64,000 bases of DNA from Anaerolineales bacterium (lineage in GTDB: Bacteria > Chloroflexota > Anaerolineae > Anaerolineales > Villigracilaceae), in NCBI GenBank assembly GCA_020634895.1, contig JACKAV010000003.1, forward strand, positions 186,001-250,000, in the 5' to 3' direction. This document shows positions 33,116-42,376 of the stretch, one piece after another. Under the pieces are notes generated by a model that saw only the letters and a list, made by a program, of their open reading frames with translations, had not been told where the DNA came from and did not search any database. Within the stretch, counting starts at the first letter, position 1. Each line of letters starts with the position of its first letter. Position numbers and translations under genes: made by a program.

Positions 33116-33144
33116 GAGCGCATTAAATCTCGAAAGGATAAGTT

Positions 33145-33636
33145 ATGGCACACGATACAGTAAAGGACGGGCTGGTTGTTTCGATGGAATACAAACTGAC
33201 CGTGGAAGGCGAAGTTTTGGATTCCTCCGATGAGGCGGGTCCTTTGCAGTTTTTGGTGGGATACGGCAACATCATCCCCGGCTTGGAAAATGAAATGATG
33301 GGGATGAAGATCGGCGACAGCAAGGATGTGACCGTTCAGCCTGCCGACGGGTACGGTGAGTTCGAAGACGACGCCTTTATGGACGTTCCCCGCAGCGAGT
33401 TCCCTGCCGATATGGAATTGGAAGAAGGCATGGAATTGCACGTCACCGACGAAGAAGGCAATCATCAGGCTGCTTATATTGCCGAGTTCGACGACAAAAC
33501 CGTGAAGCTCGATTTCAACCATCCGCTTGCAGGCGCGGTTCTGGAATTCAGCGTCAAGGTGGTTGCCTTGCGCGAACCGACCGAAGAGGAACTTGACCAC
33601 GGTCATGTTCACGAGGATGGCGGACATCATCATTAA
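33145..33636 (+). CDS. slyD: FKBP-type peptidyl-prolyl isomerase, SlyD-like
   Basis: A 163-residue cytoplasmic isomerase and chaperone. An FKBP domain (about 7-70 and 125-145, with LQFLVGYGNIIPGLENEMMG) is interrupted by the insert-in-flap domain (about 72-122), as in SlyD. The C-terminus is His- and Asp-rich (HGHVHEDGGHHH), a likely nickel/zinc-binding tail as in E. coli SlyD. GAAAGGA precedes ATG. Monocistronic between a promoter and a terminator. Confidence 0.93.
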   Translation: MAHDTVKDGLVVSMEYKLTVEGEVLDSSDEAGPLQFLVGYGNIIPGLENEMMGMKIGDSKDVTVQPADGYGEFEDDAFMDVPRSEFPADMELEEGMELHVTDEEGNHQAAYIAEFDDKTVKLDFNHPLAGAVLEFSVKVVALREPTEEELDHGHVHEDGGHHH

Positions 33637-33655
33637 TCCCTGAAATACTCGAAAC

Positions 33656-33687
33656 GAAAACACCGCGATTTATGCGGTGTTTTTTTG
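33656..33687 (+). terminator. Terminator of the SlyD-like gene
   Basis: AAAACACCGC and GCGGTGTTTT pair around GATTTAT and are followed by T. Confidence 0.88.
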
Positions 33688-33750
33688 TGGAGAGTTTTTG
33701 TCAGCAAATGAGAGTTGTAAGGTTATACAGTTGCGACAAGGAGAACGATC

Positions 33751-34305
33751 ATGAAAACAATTAAACAGGTTATCAAAGTTTGGCTTCCTTTTGCAGTGAC
33801 CATTACGGCGTTTGCCATGCTGGTCTATGCGGCGGTGCAGCAATCGTACCGCCAGAATGCGAACGATCCGCAGATTCAAATGGCGCAGGACGGCGCGGAT
33901 TTTTTAGCGAATGGCGGAAGCGTGGATGAACTTGTCCCTTCAAGCAAGGTTTCTGTGTCGAAGAGTCTAGCTCCTTTTTTGGTCGTGTATGACAGGAGCG
34001 GGACCGAAGTCGCATCCTCTGTGACGCTGAATGGACAGACACCAGAAATTCCAGCAGGAGTTTTTGATTACACCATGGAAGAGGGACAAGACCGCATCAC
34101 ATGGGAACCGCAGGTAGGTGTGCGGATCGCGGCAGTGGTCGTGTATTATCCGGACGGATATGTCCTTGCGGGGCGGAACCTGCGCGAAGTGGAAGACCGC
34201 GAGAATCAACTCACTTTATTTGTGGGTACTACCTGGGCGCTCGCGCTCCTTGCCACATTTGTTGTGATAATTATCGGTGAATTTATGACGCGGGAACGGA
34301 ATTAA
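33751..34305 (+). CDS. Two-helix membrane protein with an external domain
   Basis: A 184-residue protein I do not recognise as a named family. Membrane helices at about 11-30 and 158-178 flank an external domain of about 125 residues with LVVYDRSGTEVASS and YYPDGYVLAGRNLREVE, which looks like a small PAS/dCache-like sensor domain, the part before a HAMP or kinase domain in larger proteins. Here no signalling domain follows. CAAGGAG precedes ATG. Monocistronic as far as can be seen. Confidence 0.7.
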   Translation: MKTIKQVIKVWLPFAVTITAFAMLVYAAVQQSYRQNANDPQIQMAQDGADFLANGGSVDELVPSSKVSVSKSLAPFLVVYDRSGTEVASSVTLNGQTPEIPAGVFDYTMEEGQDRITWEPQVGVRIAAVVVYYPDGYVLAGRNLREVEDRENQLTLFVGTTWALALLATFVVIIIGEFMTRERN

Positions 34306-34324
34306 AAACCGATGAATCTTGGTA

Positions 34325-34367
34325 CACGGAAAACATGGAGAGAAATAGTTTTTTATGATTTTCCGTG
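34325..34367. repeat. Inverted repeat in an intergenic gap
   Basis: CACGGAAAA (34325-34333) and TTTTCCGTG (34359-34367), with further TCCGTG copies near 34397. No T tract follows. Probably decayed repeat sequence. Confidence 0.35.
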
Positions 34368-34460
34368 AAACTCAGTAAAATCCGTATTATCCGTGTCCAA
34401 AAAGCCTTTAAAGAGGTAGTTTCTAAAAATCCTAAAAGACATCACTTGGGTGAAGTATGT

Positions 34461-35069
34461 TTATGATTCGGTATTAAGGGTTTTCTGTGAATTTCTTTTC
34501 GCCTGCCACTTCAGTGTTTGACGGATGCCGATAAAAAGGAACACAGCGCCCAAAACCGCTCCGCCAAAATTGCTTAGAAATTCGTTGACCATTTCCCATT
34601 GGCTGCCGAAAAGATAACCCAAGCCGCCATAGCCGAAGACCCAAACGATCTCGCCAAGAATGTCATAGAAGAAAAATTTTTGGAACGGGTATCTCGTCGT
34701 CCCTGAGAGCAGATTCACCGGCAGGGCAATGGCTGTGACGAGAAAGCGCGAAAAGAAAATGGAGAGCGGACCCCATTTTTGAAATGTGTTCTCCGCTTCT
34801 ATCCAGCGTGGGGTGCCGCTGAAACGCTTGAGCACATATCCGCTGGCGAAATATCCCAGCGAATAACTTAACGCATCTCCGATCACCACGCTGATAATCC
34901 CGACCATTGCGGTGGAATACCACGGCAAAATACCTTGCCGTGCAAAAGCGCCTGCTGCGATCACAAGCACAGTGCATGGCAGCGGCACACCCAACCCGCC
35001 AACGAAAAGGATAATTCCCAGCAGAGGTGCGCCATAGTTGATGACTTGGGTAAGTAGAAAATCAGACAT
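34461..35069 (-). CDS. DedA family membrane protein
   Basis: A 202-residue protein with about five membrane helices and the DedA/VTT features LPCTVLVIAAGAFARQG, FSRFLVTAIALPVNLLSG and GYGGLGYLFG. The family is linked to phospholipid scrambling, including undecaprenyl phosphate recycling. The start is set at MSDFLLTQ (35069), 4 bases after the previous stop, although no clear ribosome-binding site is seen. Third gene of obg-TM protein-dedA. Confidence 0.88.
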   Translation of the reverse strand: MSDFLLTQVINYGAPLLGIILFVGGLGVPLPCTVLVIAAGAFARQGILPWYSTAMVGIISVVIGDALSYSLGYFASGYVLKRFSGTPRWIEAENTFQKWGPLSIFFSRFLVTAIALPVNLLSGTTRYPFQKFFFYDILGEIVWVFGYGGLGYLFGSQWEMVNEFLSNFGGAVLGAVFLFIGIRQTLKWQAKRNSQKTLNTES

Positions 35070-35073
35070 GGTG

Positions 35074-35490
35074 CTACGGCGTCGTCTCGGGTGGATTCGG
35101 TCCATTGGGCAGATCAGGTATCGGCGGGGGCTGATGCGCCTGAACCGTCGCTTTGACAACGCTGATTACATATCCATCCGCTTTGGGATAGTATTCATCG
35201 TTCAACTGTTTCAAACTTTTCTTATGGTTCTCGTTTGCTGGAATTGCCAACGCATCAAAGAGAATTTCAGGTGGCACGCCGTAGCTGCGCGAGATGAAAG
35301 GAATGGTCATCCAATCTTCGATATCTTCCGCATTGGTTGCAAGTTCGCCTGAAATGGGCGGCGGTTGATGTCCTTCAAATCTTTTGAAAGCTCGAAAGGT
35401 GCGCAACCCAAAAAATAAAATGAGCAACGCCCCGAGAAAACTCAGGGCGATGAACAGAACACGCAGCCGTTTTTGATTTTGTTTAGGCAC
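35074..35490 (-). CDS. Small single-pass membrane protein
   Basis: A 138-residue protein without a family I recognise. A basic N-terminus and one membrane helix (about 10-30) precede a hydrophilic domain with DIEDWMTIPFISRSYGVPPEILFDALAIP (core quoted: IPFISRSYGVPPEIL), followed by a Pro-rich tail. The region around YGVPPEILFDAL resembles a small helical DNA- or peptide-binding fold but is not diagnostic. The GTG start shares one base with the obg stop codon and has AGGA ahead, so it is coupled to obg. Confidence 0.75.
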   Translation of the reverse strand: MPKQNQKRLRVLFIALSFLGALLILFFGLRTFRAFKRFEGHQPPPISGELATNAEDIEDWMTIPFISRSYGVPPEILFDALAIPANENHKKSLKQLNDEYYPKADGYVISVVKATVQAHQPPPIPDLPNGPNPPETTP

Positions 35491-36755
35491 TATTCCTGCC
35501 ACTCCAATTCGAAGTCGCCGACAAAGACCGTGTCGCCGTCCTGCACGCCAGCCTCGCGCAGTGATTTGTCCACGCCGAGTTTTTGCATCAATCGCTGGAA
35601 GCGGCGCACGGAGCCGTAATGTTCCCAATAGGTCATCTTGGCGGCACGCTCGATGGCAACTCCGGTGACGCGCCATTTGTCTCCATCTTCGCGGTGGATG
35701 TCGAACTGGTTCGGGTCCACATCCGGTTTGTAGACGGGGAGCGCCTCATCCTCCATTTGTTCTGGCGGCAGTTCCTGAAGCAGACGATACGCTGTGAGCA
35801 GTATCTCGCGTGTATTGTCGCGCGCCATCGCAGATGCTGTGAGGATGTCCACTTTTTTGCTTTTGAAGCTGGCTTTGATTTCCTTCAACCGTTCTTTTAC
35901 GTCGGGCTGGTCGATCTTATTGATGACAACCACCTGGGGTTTTTTGCCAAGCTTGTCATCGAAAAGGGACAGCTCTGAGTTGATCTGGCTGAAGTCTGCG
36001 AGCGGATCTTCAGCCTGCCCGTCGATCATGTGGATGAGTACGCGCGTGCGCTGAATATGACGCAAAAAGTCGTGACCCAAACCTGCGCCTTCATGTGCGC
36101 CTTCGATCAAGCCGGGGATGTCTGCCAATACAACGGTGGTCTCATCGTCGAGTTTGGCGACACCGAGATTGGGTTCGAGTGTTGTAAAGGGATAATCACC
36201 GATCTTTGGTTTTGCGTTCGTCAGAACAGAGAGGAGAGTCGATTTTCCGGCGTTGGGCAAGCCAATGATGCCGAGATCCGCTATCAGCTTAAGTTCGAGG
36301 CGCAGCAATCTTTCCTCATGAGGTTCGCCTCGTTCGGCTGTCCGCGGGGCTTGATTCCGCGACGTAGCGAAATGCTGGTTGCCTCGTCCGCCGCGCCCGC
36401 CTTTGCAGATAACAAGCTGCTGACCTGCATCGGTCAGGTCGCCCAATAGGTCGCCGGTTTCTGCGTCGTAAATAATGGTTCCAGGCGGCACATGGATGAC
36501 GAGATCCTTGCCGTAGCGTCCGGTCATTTGCGAGCCGCCGCCATTCACACCATTTTCGGCTGCGAACGATTGCTTGGGACGAAAATGTGAAAGTGAGTTA
36601 AGGGTGGGTTTAACTTCAAAGACAACGTCGCCGCCTTTGCCGCCGTCGCCGCCATCGGGACCGCCGCGCGGTTCGTACTTTTCGCGGCGAAAATGCACCA
36701 TGCCATCGCCGCCTTTTCCGGATTTTACGTGTATGTTGACCTGATCAATGAACAT
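35490..36755 (-). CDS. obg: GTPase Obg/CgtA
   Basis: An essential GTPase for late 50S ribosome assembly and stress signalling. 421 residues in three parts: the Gly-rich Obg fold (1-158, with GGDGGKGGDVVF and GGRGGRGNQHF), the G domain (about 159-330, with G1 GLPNAGKST, switch YPFTTLEPN, G3 DIPGLIEGA and G4 NKID), and a C-terminal OCT domain (about 345-421, YEHYGSV-like YWEHYGSVRRFQRLM). The ATG lies 6 bases after a TATAAT on the minus strand. It leads a three-gene operon with a small membrane protein and DedA. Confidence 0.97.
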   Translation of the reverse strand: MFIDQVNIHVKSGKGGDGMVHFRREKYEPRGGPDGGDGGKGGDVVFEVKPTLNSLSHFRPKQSFAAENGVNGGGSQMTGRYGKDLVIHVPPGTIIYDAETGDLLGDLTDAGQQLVICKGGRGGRGNQHFATSRNQAPRTAERGEPHEERLLRLELKLIADLGIIGLPNAGKSTLLSVLTNAKPKIGDYPFTTLEPNLGVAKLDDETTVVLADIPGLIEGAHEGAGLGHDFLRHIQRTRVLIHMIDGQAEDPLADFSQINSELSLFDDKLGKKPQVVVINKIDQPDVKERLKEIKASFKSKKVDILTASAMARDNTREILLTAYRLLQELPPEQMEDEALPVYKPDVDPNQFDIHREDGDKWRVTGVAIERAAKMTYWEHYGSVRRFQRLMQKLGVDKSLREAGVQDGDTVFVGDFELEWQE

Positions 36756-36761
36756 TCCACA

Positions 36762-36767
36762 ATTATA
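36762..36767 (-). promoter_or_regulatory. -10 box, leaderless obg
   Basis: TATAAT on the minus strand ends 6 bases before ATG 36755; there is no ribosome-binding site between them. Confidence 0.5.
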
Positions 36768-36893
36768 ATGTGTATAATTGATAAGGGCATTTATTTATCC
36801 AAGTGATTTACCCAGTTGAAGATATTGTCATAGTCGGGTTTATTACGCAATGTGAAATTGTGTTCTTTTATCATGAAAGGGGTTCTTTTGGGA

Positions 36894-38594
36894 ATGCAAG
36901 AAACAAATGATTTATTGAGTGAAACGCTTTCCAATCTGCAGGGTATTATTATCTTTTCGCTGGATACGCAATATCGTTACACCGCATTTACATCTTCACA
37001 TGCAGAGATAATGAAAACACTTTGGGGGGTGGATATTGCCATTGGTGAAAATATGCTGGAATATATCCGGCACCCGGATGATAGAAAAAAAGCGAAAGAG
37101 AATTTTGACCGCGTACTGAATGGCGAGACCTTGATCCTGGAGGAGGAATATGGCGACAGGGTCGCTCATACCCGTTCCTGGTGGGAAGACCGTTATACAC
37201 CGATCTATGATTCTGTACATAATATTATGGGGTTGACGGTTTTTGTCATCGATATTACCCAGCGCAAGCAGATCGAGCAGGCTTTGCAGACCAGCGAGAT
37301 CAATTACCATTCCATCATGGAACAAGCCGCGGACGGGATTTTTATTGCCAGTAAAGATGGACGATATCTGGATGTGAATCGCGCCGGCTGCGACTTGCTG
37401 GGATATACGCGTGAAGAGATCCTTGGTATGTCCATGAAGGATCTAATACATGGGGATACGGTTGAAATTAAATTCAAGGAATTATTCGAAGGGAAGTCGA
37501 TCATTAGCGAGCGTGAACTGATCTCCAAAAGTGGGAAACCGATTCCTGTGGAGATCAGTTCACGGATGATGGAAGATGGCAGGCTGATCGGTATTGTTCG
37601 TAATGTTACTCCGCGCAGGCGGGAGGAAGCCAGAACCCGCTTTATGGCTTTCGTTATGAATAACATCTCGAGCGCGGTCATCACCACCGACGTCAATGCG
37701 CGGATCATTCACTGGAATAAAAGCGCAGAGTCGCTGTATGGTTGGAGTGAGGAAGAAGTTCTGGGACGCCAGGTTGATGAAGTGTGCAGGACGGAATTTC
37801 TTGATGGGCAGCAGGAGATTGCGCGGCAGACTATTTTGGTTGAGAAGAACTGGCGGGGTGAACTAAAGCAAAGGCATCGAAACGGCGGTGAAATTTGGGT
37901 GGATGCTTCCTATACCCTGCTCGAAGACCGAAATGGGAAAAATATCGGCGGCGTGACGATCAACCATGATGTCACCGAGCGTAAATTGGCAGAGGATGAA
38001 CTGCGCCGGACAAAGGAATCCATTGAGCAGATCAACCTCACCCTGCGCCGCGCGTTTGAGCGTGAGCAGCTGGCTTCACGGACAGACAGCCTGACAGGCA
38101 CGTTCAATCGCCGTTATTTCTTCGAATTATTGGGGTATGAATTCGCTGCATCCCGCAGGTATCGGCGTCCGCTTTCGCTGGTGATGTTCGACGTCGATTA
38201 CTTAAAGCGGATCAATGACACATATGGACACCAATCGGGTGATGTGCTGTTGACGAAGACCGCGCAGGTTGTGCGGAATGAACTGCGCGAGCCCGATGTC
38301 CTGGCGCGTTATGGGGGAGATGAGTTTGTGATCCTGCTTTCGAACACCGGTGAAGAAGAGGCGTACAAAGTGCTCGAACGCATCCACAAAAGGATACAGG
38401 CTACATCCATTTTGGTTGAGGGGAAGAAACTGGGAATTACCATTAGCGCGGGAGTAGCCACCATGGACCCGGAAATGGAAAAATCCGAACGACTTGTCAT
38501 GTATGCCGACCGGGCTTTATATACAGCCAAAAAAACGGGGCGAAACCGTATTGTCATATATTGTGACGCAGATTATAAGGAAAATAAGCACTAG
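36894..38594 (+). CDS. PAS-PAS-PAS-GGDEF diguanylate cyclase
   Basis: A soluble 566-residue enzyme that should make cyclic di-GMP. Three PAS domains (about 10-118, 123-238 and 250-368) are followed by a GGDEF domain (about 395-560) with an intact RYGGDEFVI active site. RExD (REPD) lies exactly 5 residues before GGDEF, so the inhibitory I-site is present and product feedback is expected. AAAGGGG about 12 bases before ATG 36894 supports this start; ATG 36873 is an in-frame alternative. There is no membrane segment, so the PAS domains probably sense cytoplasmic signals. It precedes two kinase genes on the same strand. Confidence 0.93.
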   Translation: MQETNDLLSETLSNLQGIIIFSLDTQYRYTAFTSSHAEIMKTLWGVDIAIGENMLEYIRHPDDRKKAKENFDRVLNGETLILEEEYGDRVAHTRSWWEDRYTPIYDSVHNIMGLTVFVIDITQRKQIEQALQTSEINYHSIMEQAADGIFIASKDGRYLDVNRAGCDLLGYTREEILGMSMKDLIHGDTVEIKFKELFEGKSIISERELISKSGKPIPVEISSRMMEDGRLIGIVRNVTPRRREEARTRFMAFVMNNISSAVITTDVNARIIHWNKSAESLYGWSEEEVLGRQVDEVCRTEFLDGQQEIARQTILVEKNWRGELKQRHRNGGEIWVDASYTLLEDRNGKNIGGVTINHDVTERKLAEDELRRTKESIEQINLTLRRAFEREQLASRTDSLTGTFNRRYFFELLGYEFAASRRYRRPLSLVMFDVDYLKRINDTYGHQSGDVLLTKTAQVVRNELREPDVLARYGGDEFVILLSNTGEEEAYKVLERIHKRIQATSILVEGKKLGITISAGVATMDPEMEKSERLVMYADRALYTAKKTGRNRIVIYCDADYKENKH

Positions 38595-38691
38595 GGAACG
38601 TTACTCGCAGTTTTCACAAGTTTGAATTAAAAACTGTCATGGCTTTATTATGATTAGCCTGCCCGTTGCGGAGATAATCGGGGTAGGTGTG

Positions 38692-39849
38692 ATGATGCAT
38701 ATCGAATCAGGCAGCGACTTAAATACCACTATATTGATCGTTGAAGATGAAGCAGCGATCCGCATAGGGCTTTCGGCGGCTATGACACGTAAGGGATACC
38801 GGGTCATTACTGCGGAGAACGGCAATGACGCCATTACCAAGGCGGGCGACCATCGCCCGGACTTGATCATTTCGGATATTCTCATGCCGGTGCTTAACGG
38901 CGTTGAAATGAAGAGGCAGATGAACGCCGATCCGTCTCTGGCTTCCATTCCTTTAATTTATCTCACAGCCCGCACCGCGGTCGAGGACCGTGTCATGGGC
39001 ATTCGCGGCGGCGCTGACGATTATGTGACCAAACCTTTCGATATCGAGGAACTGGCGGCGCGGGTCGAGGCGATACTTCGCCGCGTGCGCCAGGAACGAA
39101 AACGCATCCACGAAGTGACCAAGGAGTTCGATAAGGAAGACCTGGAAAAACTCCGCCGCGAATTGATGCAAAACTTCCACCATGAGATCCGCACTCCTTT
39201 GAACAATGTCATGATGTTTTTGGAGATCGTGGCAACGCATAAATTCACCACGGTGGAGGAACAGAAGGAATTCATTCGAATTGCACGTTCAAGCGGGGAC
39301 CGGTTGGAATCCATTGTTACCGATATTATTTTGTTAACGGACCTGGACCAAAACACCATCAATAACATACGTCAAACCGTGAACCCAGACCTTCACATCG
39401 TTCAGCCCATTATGCGCAGGCTTGCGCGCTATGAAGCAAAATCAATAAATTTTGTGCCCATTCTCTCGATCACAGGGGATATCAAAGCTCCGCGGCAGGA
39501 ATTCTCGCGGGCTATTTTGCATCTGGCGGATAATGCCTTCAAATTCAGCCCCGATGAGGGGAAAGTAATGTTGAAAGTCACCTCTGGAAAAAATGGCGGC
39601 GCGACGATAACGATCGAGGATCAGGGTCCCGGCATTCCGGTAGCGCTTCGCGACAAGGTTTTCGAACGTTATTATCAGATGAGCCAGGGACCCACGCGGG
39701 AGTATCAGGGGCTGGGCTTGGGGTTGACCATCGCGCGTGCTGTTTTCCGATCCATGAATGGCGATGTGACCATTCTGGATAGCGCACAAGGTTGTTCTGT
39801 GCAGGCGGTATTGCCAGACCCCGCCCCGGGTGAAACCGTCTATGGATGA
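38692..39849 (+). CDS. Receiver-histidine kinase hybrid
   Basis: A 385-residue soluble protein with reversed order: an N-terminal receiver (about 12-130, phospho-acceptor Asp62 in SDILMPVLNG, conserved YLTAR and KPFD) followed by HisKA with His164 (FHHEIRTPLNN) and an HATPase domain (DNAFKFSP, EDQGPGIP, GLGLGLTIARA). The receiver probably controls the attached kinase. Start uncertain: ATG 38692 is preferred for the GGGGTAGG upstream, ATG 38650 is also in frame. It overlaps the next kinase gene by 8 bases, so the two are co-expressed. Confidence 0.92.
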   Translation: MMHIESGSDLNTTILIVEDEAAIRIGLSAAMTRKGYRVITAENGNDAITKAGDHRPDLIISDILMPVLNGVEMKRQMNADPSLASIPLIYLTARTAVEDRVMGIRGGADDYVTKPFDIEELAARVEAILRRVRQERKRIHEVTKEFDKEDLEKLRRELMQNFHHEIRTPLNNVMMFLEIVATHKFTTVEEQKEFIRIARSSGDRLESIVTDIILLTDLDQNTINNIRQTVNPDLHIVQPIMRRLARYEAKSINFVPILSITGDIKAPRQEFSRAILHLADNAFKFSPDEGKVMLKVTSGKNGGATITIEDQGPGIPVALRDKVFERYYQMSQGPTREYQGLGLGLTIARAVFRSMNGDVTILDSAQGCSVQAVLPDPAPGETVYG

Positions 39850-41779
39850 AAAACTCATTTCGTTCAAAGATCTGTCTGCCAACTTGAACAAAAGCGATTT
39901 CCCAATAAACGGGAAGTTGGATTACCGTGCTTTATTTGAACAAACGGGCGATAGTGTATTTATCATCAACCCTGCTTTTAAGATCGTTGCGATAAATCCG
40001 CAGGCTGTCAAATTGTTGGGGTATTCAAATGACGAATTATCTGGAAAATCGGCAGAGACATATCTGGGGTTGGAAAGTTCGGTACGTGAAACCATTGTCG
40101 AAAAGCGCTTGAACGTTTTCGAACATTCCATCCGAAGGAAGGATGGCTCCATACTGCCGGTGGAGTTGAGTTCTTCACTGGTATATGACAGCAACGGCAA
40201 ACCAGCTTACATCCAATTGATCGCACGCGATATTGCCGGGCGGAAGCAGAATGAACGCATGCTCAAGCGGAACATGCGCGCGCAGTCGATCATCGGCGAG
40301 GTGACGGCTGTTCTGTTCCGTTCATCGAACATCGAGGGACGCATGCCTGAAGTGCTTGAGTCTTTGGGGTATGCAGTGGGTGTGTTTAGCGCGGTCATCT
40401 TTGAGACGCGAAACTCAACGCTGAGGATAAGGCACAAATGGGTCGATCCAACCGTCCCTGAGTTTGATGCGGAGGCGGTCATCGAGCCCTTCCTTGACTC
40501 GCTGTCCAAATTTCCCGACCGCGTGTTCTCGGTCCCCGATGTCCCCGAAAAGATTTCGAACTCGCCTAAAATTTCCATGCTGGCGATTCCCATTCAGGGC
40601 GTCCTGGGTTCGTGGGGTTTTCTTGGTTTGTTCGATAAAGAGGATAGGCTTTCGTGGCTGCCAACGAGTTTTGACATTGTGCAGACGACGGCGAACCTGC
40701 TGGGCGCCGCCATCGAGCGGATGCATTACGAAGAGACGCTGCGTTTGAGCGAGCGACGCAACCGCATCATTGTGGACGCGCTGCCTGATCTGCTTATTCG
40801 AGTTGATCGTTCGGGACGGATCTTCGACTACAACGCCATTCCCGCCCATCCCCTTTATCTCGATGCGGCAAATGTGATCGGGCGGAATCTTTATGAATTG
40901 TGGAACAAGGATGTTGTTGAAAAGCTTCTTCCTCAATTCCCAAATGAAACGCTTTTTGCTTTGCCGAGGGCGGTCGAGAATTTTAAGCTGCCGGATAAGG
41001 AGGGAATATTCGAAGCACGTTTATTCCCGATCAGCAAACTTGAGGCGTTGATCATCGTGCGCGATATCACCGAGCAGGTGCGTCTCAACCAGATGAAATC
41101 GGACTTCATCAATTGGGCATCACATGAATTGCGAACGCCGCTTACTTCTGCCATTCTTATGGCGGAACTTCTCAGGCAGGACTGTACACCTGAAGAGGCG
41201 GATGAATACCTCACCACATTGTCCAGTGAGCTGAACCGTCAAAAGAATCTGATCAATGAATTGCTGATGGCGGGCAGGCTCGAGAACGGGGCGTTGCGTG
41301 TGGAGGTTTCTGCCATCGACTTGAACTCGGTGTTGAAGGATGCCCTTTTATCGGTGAAGCCGATCGCAAAGAAGCGGAAGATCGCGTTGTCGTTCGCACC
41401 GCCGGAAGAACGTAATTTGGTATTGGGCGATGTGGGCGCACTTCAACAGGTGTTCATCAACCTGTTTAGTAATGCGGTTAAGTTTTCACCTGAAAATAGT
41501 GAGGTTAGCGTGCGGGTGGAGCGCCTGGAAAGGGAAGTCCGCATTTCGATTCAAGATAGCGGGATCGGTATCCCTGCAGATGCTGTTCCGCATCTCTTCG
41601 AGCGTTTTTATCGCGCGCGGAACGTCAAAGCGGCGGAAATTCCAGGCAGCGGAATCGGACTGTTCATTGTCAAATCCATTTTGGAAGAATTACACGGACA
41701 TATTCACGTGGATACAGAGGTCGACAAGGGGACGAAATTCACTGTGACCTTAAATCTTGCAGACGAAAACAGCGCATAA
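39842..41779 (+). CDS. PAS-GAF-PAS histidine kinase
   Basis: A 645-residue soluble kinase. PAS (about 25-140), a GAF-like region (about 150-295), a second PAS (about 300-410), HisKA with FINWASHELRTPLTSA and an HATPase domain (NLFSNAVKFSPE, DSGIGIP, GSGIGLFIVKSIL). It has no receiver of its own; the preceding gene supplies one. The start overlaps the stop of that gene (ATGGATGA), a sign of translational coupling. With the upstream diguanylate cyclase it forms a likely sensing-to-c-di-GMP unit, although direct phosphotransfer to the receiver is inferred. Confidence 0.93.
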   Translation: MDEKLISFKDLSANLNKSDFPINGKLDYRALFEQTGDSVFIINPAFKIVAINPQAVKLLGYSNDELSGKSAETYLGLESSVRETIVEKRLNVFEHSIRRKDGSILPVELSSSLVYDSNGKPAYIQLIARDIAGRKQNERMLKRNMRAQSIIGEVTAVLFRSSNIEGRMPEVLESLGYAVGVFSAVIFETRNSTLRIRHKWVDPTVPEFDAEAVIEPFLDSLSKFPDRVFSVPDVPEKISNSPKISMLAIPIQGVLGSWGFLGLFDKEDRLSWLPTSFDIVQTTANLLGAAIERMHYEETLRLSERRNRIIVDALPDLLIRVDRSGRIFDYNAIPAHPLYLDAANVIGRNLYELWNKDVVEKLLPQFPNETLFALPRAVENFKLPDKEGIFEARLFPISKLEALIIVRDITEQVRLNQMKSDFINWASHELRTPLTSAILMAELLRQDCTPEEADEYLTTLSSELNRQKNLINELLMAGRLENGALRVEVSAIDLNSVLKDALLSVKPIAKKRKIALSFAPPEERNLVLGDVGALQQVFINLFSNAVKFSPENSEVSVRVERLEREVRISIQDSGIGIPADAVPHLFERFYRARNVKAAEIPGSGIGLFIVKSILEELHGHIHVDTEVDKGTKFTVTLNLADENSA

Positions 41780-41858
41780 GAAATTTATTCATCACGCCTC
41801 ATTCCAAAGCGTAACCCTGTTTCCCTATATCGATATTTAGTAGGTTTGTTCAGCCTGC

Positions 41859-41864
41859 TATAAT
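41859..41864 (+). promoter_or_regulatory. -10 box, leaderless YjbQ gene
   Basis: TATAAT ends 9 bases before ATG 41874, without a ribosome-binding site. Confidence 0.5.
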
Positions 41865-41873
41865 CCCGTCAAT

Positions 41874-42296
41874 ATGAACTGGCATAAGACCACCCTCGAA
41901 ATATCCACACCCGGTAAGGGACTTCACGACTTCACATCATCCATCCGCGCGCAGTTGAAGGAGTGGGACGCGCGCGAAGGGATGTGCTTCTTGTTCCTTC
42001 AACATACCAGCGCTTCTCTGGTCATCAGCGAGAACTGGGACCCCACCGCCCGCGCGGATTTGGAGACGTTCATGGAACGCCTCGTCCCCGAGCGGGACAG
42101 TTGGTACACCCATGATCTTGAAGGTCCCGACGACGCCACCTCCCACATCCGCTCCATGCTGACAGATGTCAGCTTGACCATTCCAGTTGATAACGGCGAC
42201 CTCTCATTGGGAACCTGGCAGGGAGTCTATGTCTTCGAACATCGCGCCCGTCCGCATAAACGAAAGGTGTTGATGCGGGTGCTTTCGGTGGAATAA
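41874..42296 (+). CDS. yjbQ: YjbQ/UPF0047 family protein
   Basis: A 140-residue protein of the compact YjbQ fold, with the family motifs FLQHTSASLVISENWDP, a His-Asp segment near YTHDLEGPDDATSHIRSML (quoted: DDATSHIRSML) and the closing GTWQGVYVFEHRARPHKR. The family has reported weak thiamine-phosphate synthase activity and conserved metal-binding residues, but its physiological role is uncertain. It appears monocistronic, ending at a shared hairpin. Confidence 0.93.
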   Translation: MNWHKTTLEISTPGKGLHDFTSSIRAQLKEWDAREGMCFLFLQHTSASLVISENWDPTARADLETFMERLVPERDSWYTHDLEGPDDATSHIRSMLTDVSLTIPVDNGDLSLGTWQGVYVFEHRARPHKRKVLMRVLSVE

Positions 42297-42298
42297 AA

Positions 42299-42331
42299 AT
42301 AGTCGGCTTGCCACAATGACAAACCGACTAT
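42299..42331. terminator. Hairpin between convergent genes
   Basis: ATAGTCGG and CCGACTAT pair around 17 bases just after the yjbQ stop. The T tract is poor on the plus strand. Confidence 0.45.
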
Positions 42332-42376
42332 CAAACTAACTAACTATCAAACTAACTAACTACCAAACTACCAAAC
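42329..42376. repeat. Short tandem repeats
   Basis: Two copies of TATCAAACTAACTAAC are followed by two copies of TACCAAAC between the yjbQ hairpin and the end of the minus-strand gene. A simple-sequence expansion of no obvious function. Confidence 0.8.

Noticed and set aside
34306..34460. Terminator after the two-helix membrane protein gene
   Set aside because: The inverted repeat has a 25-base loop and no T tract after it.
42329..42376. CRISPR-like or phase-variable repeat
   Set aside because: Only two copies of each unit, no spacers, outside any coding or promoter region.
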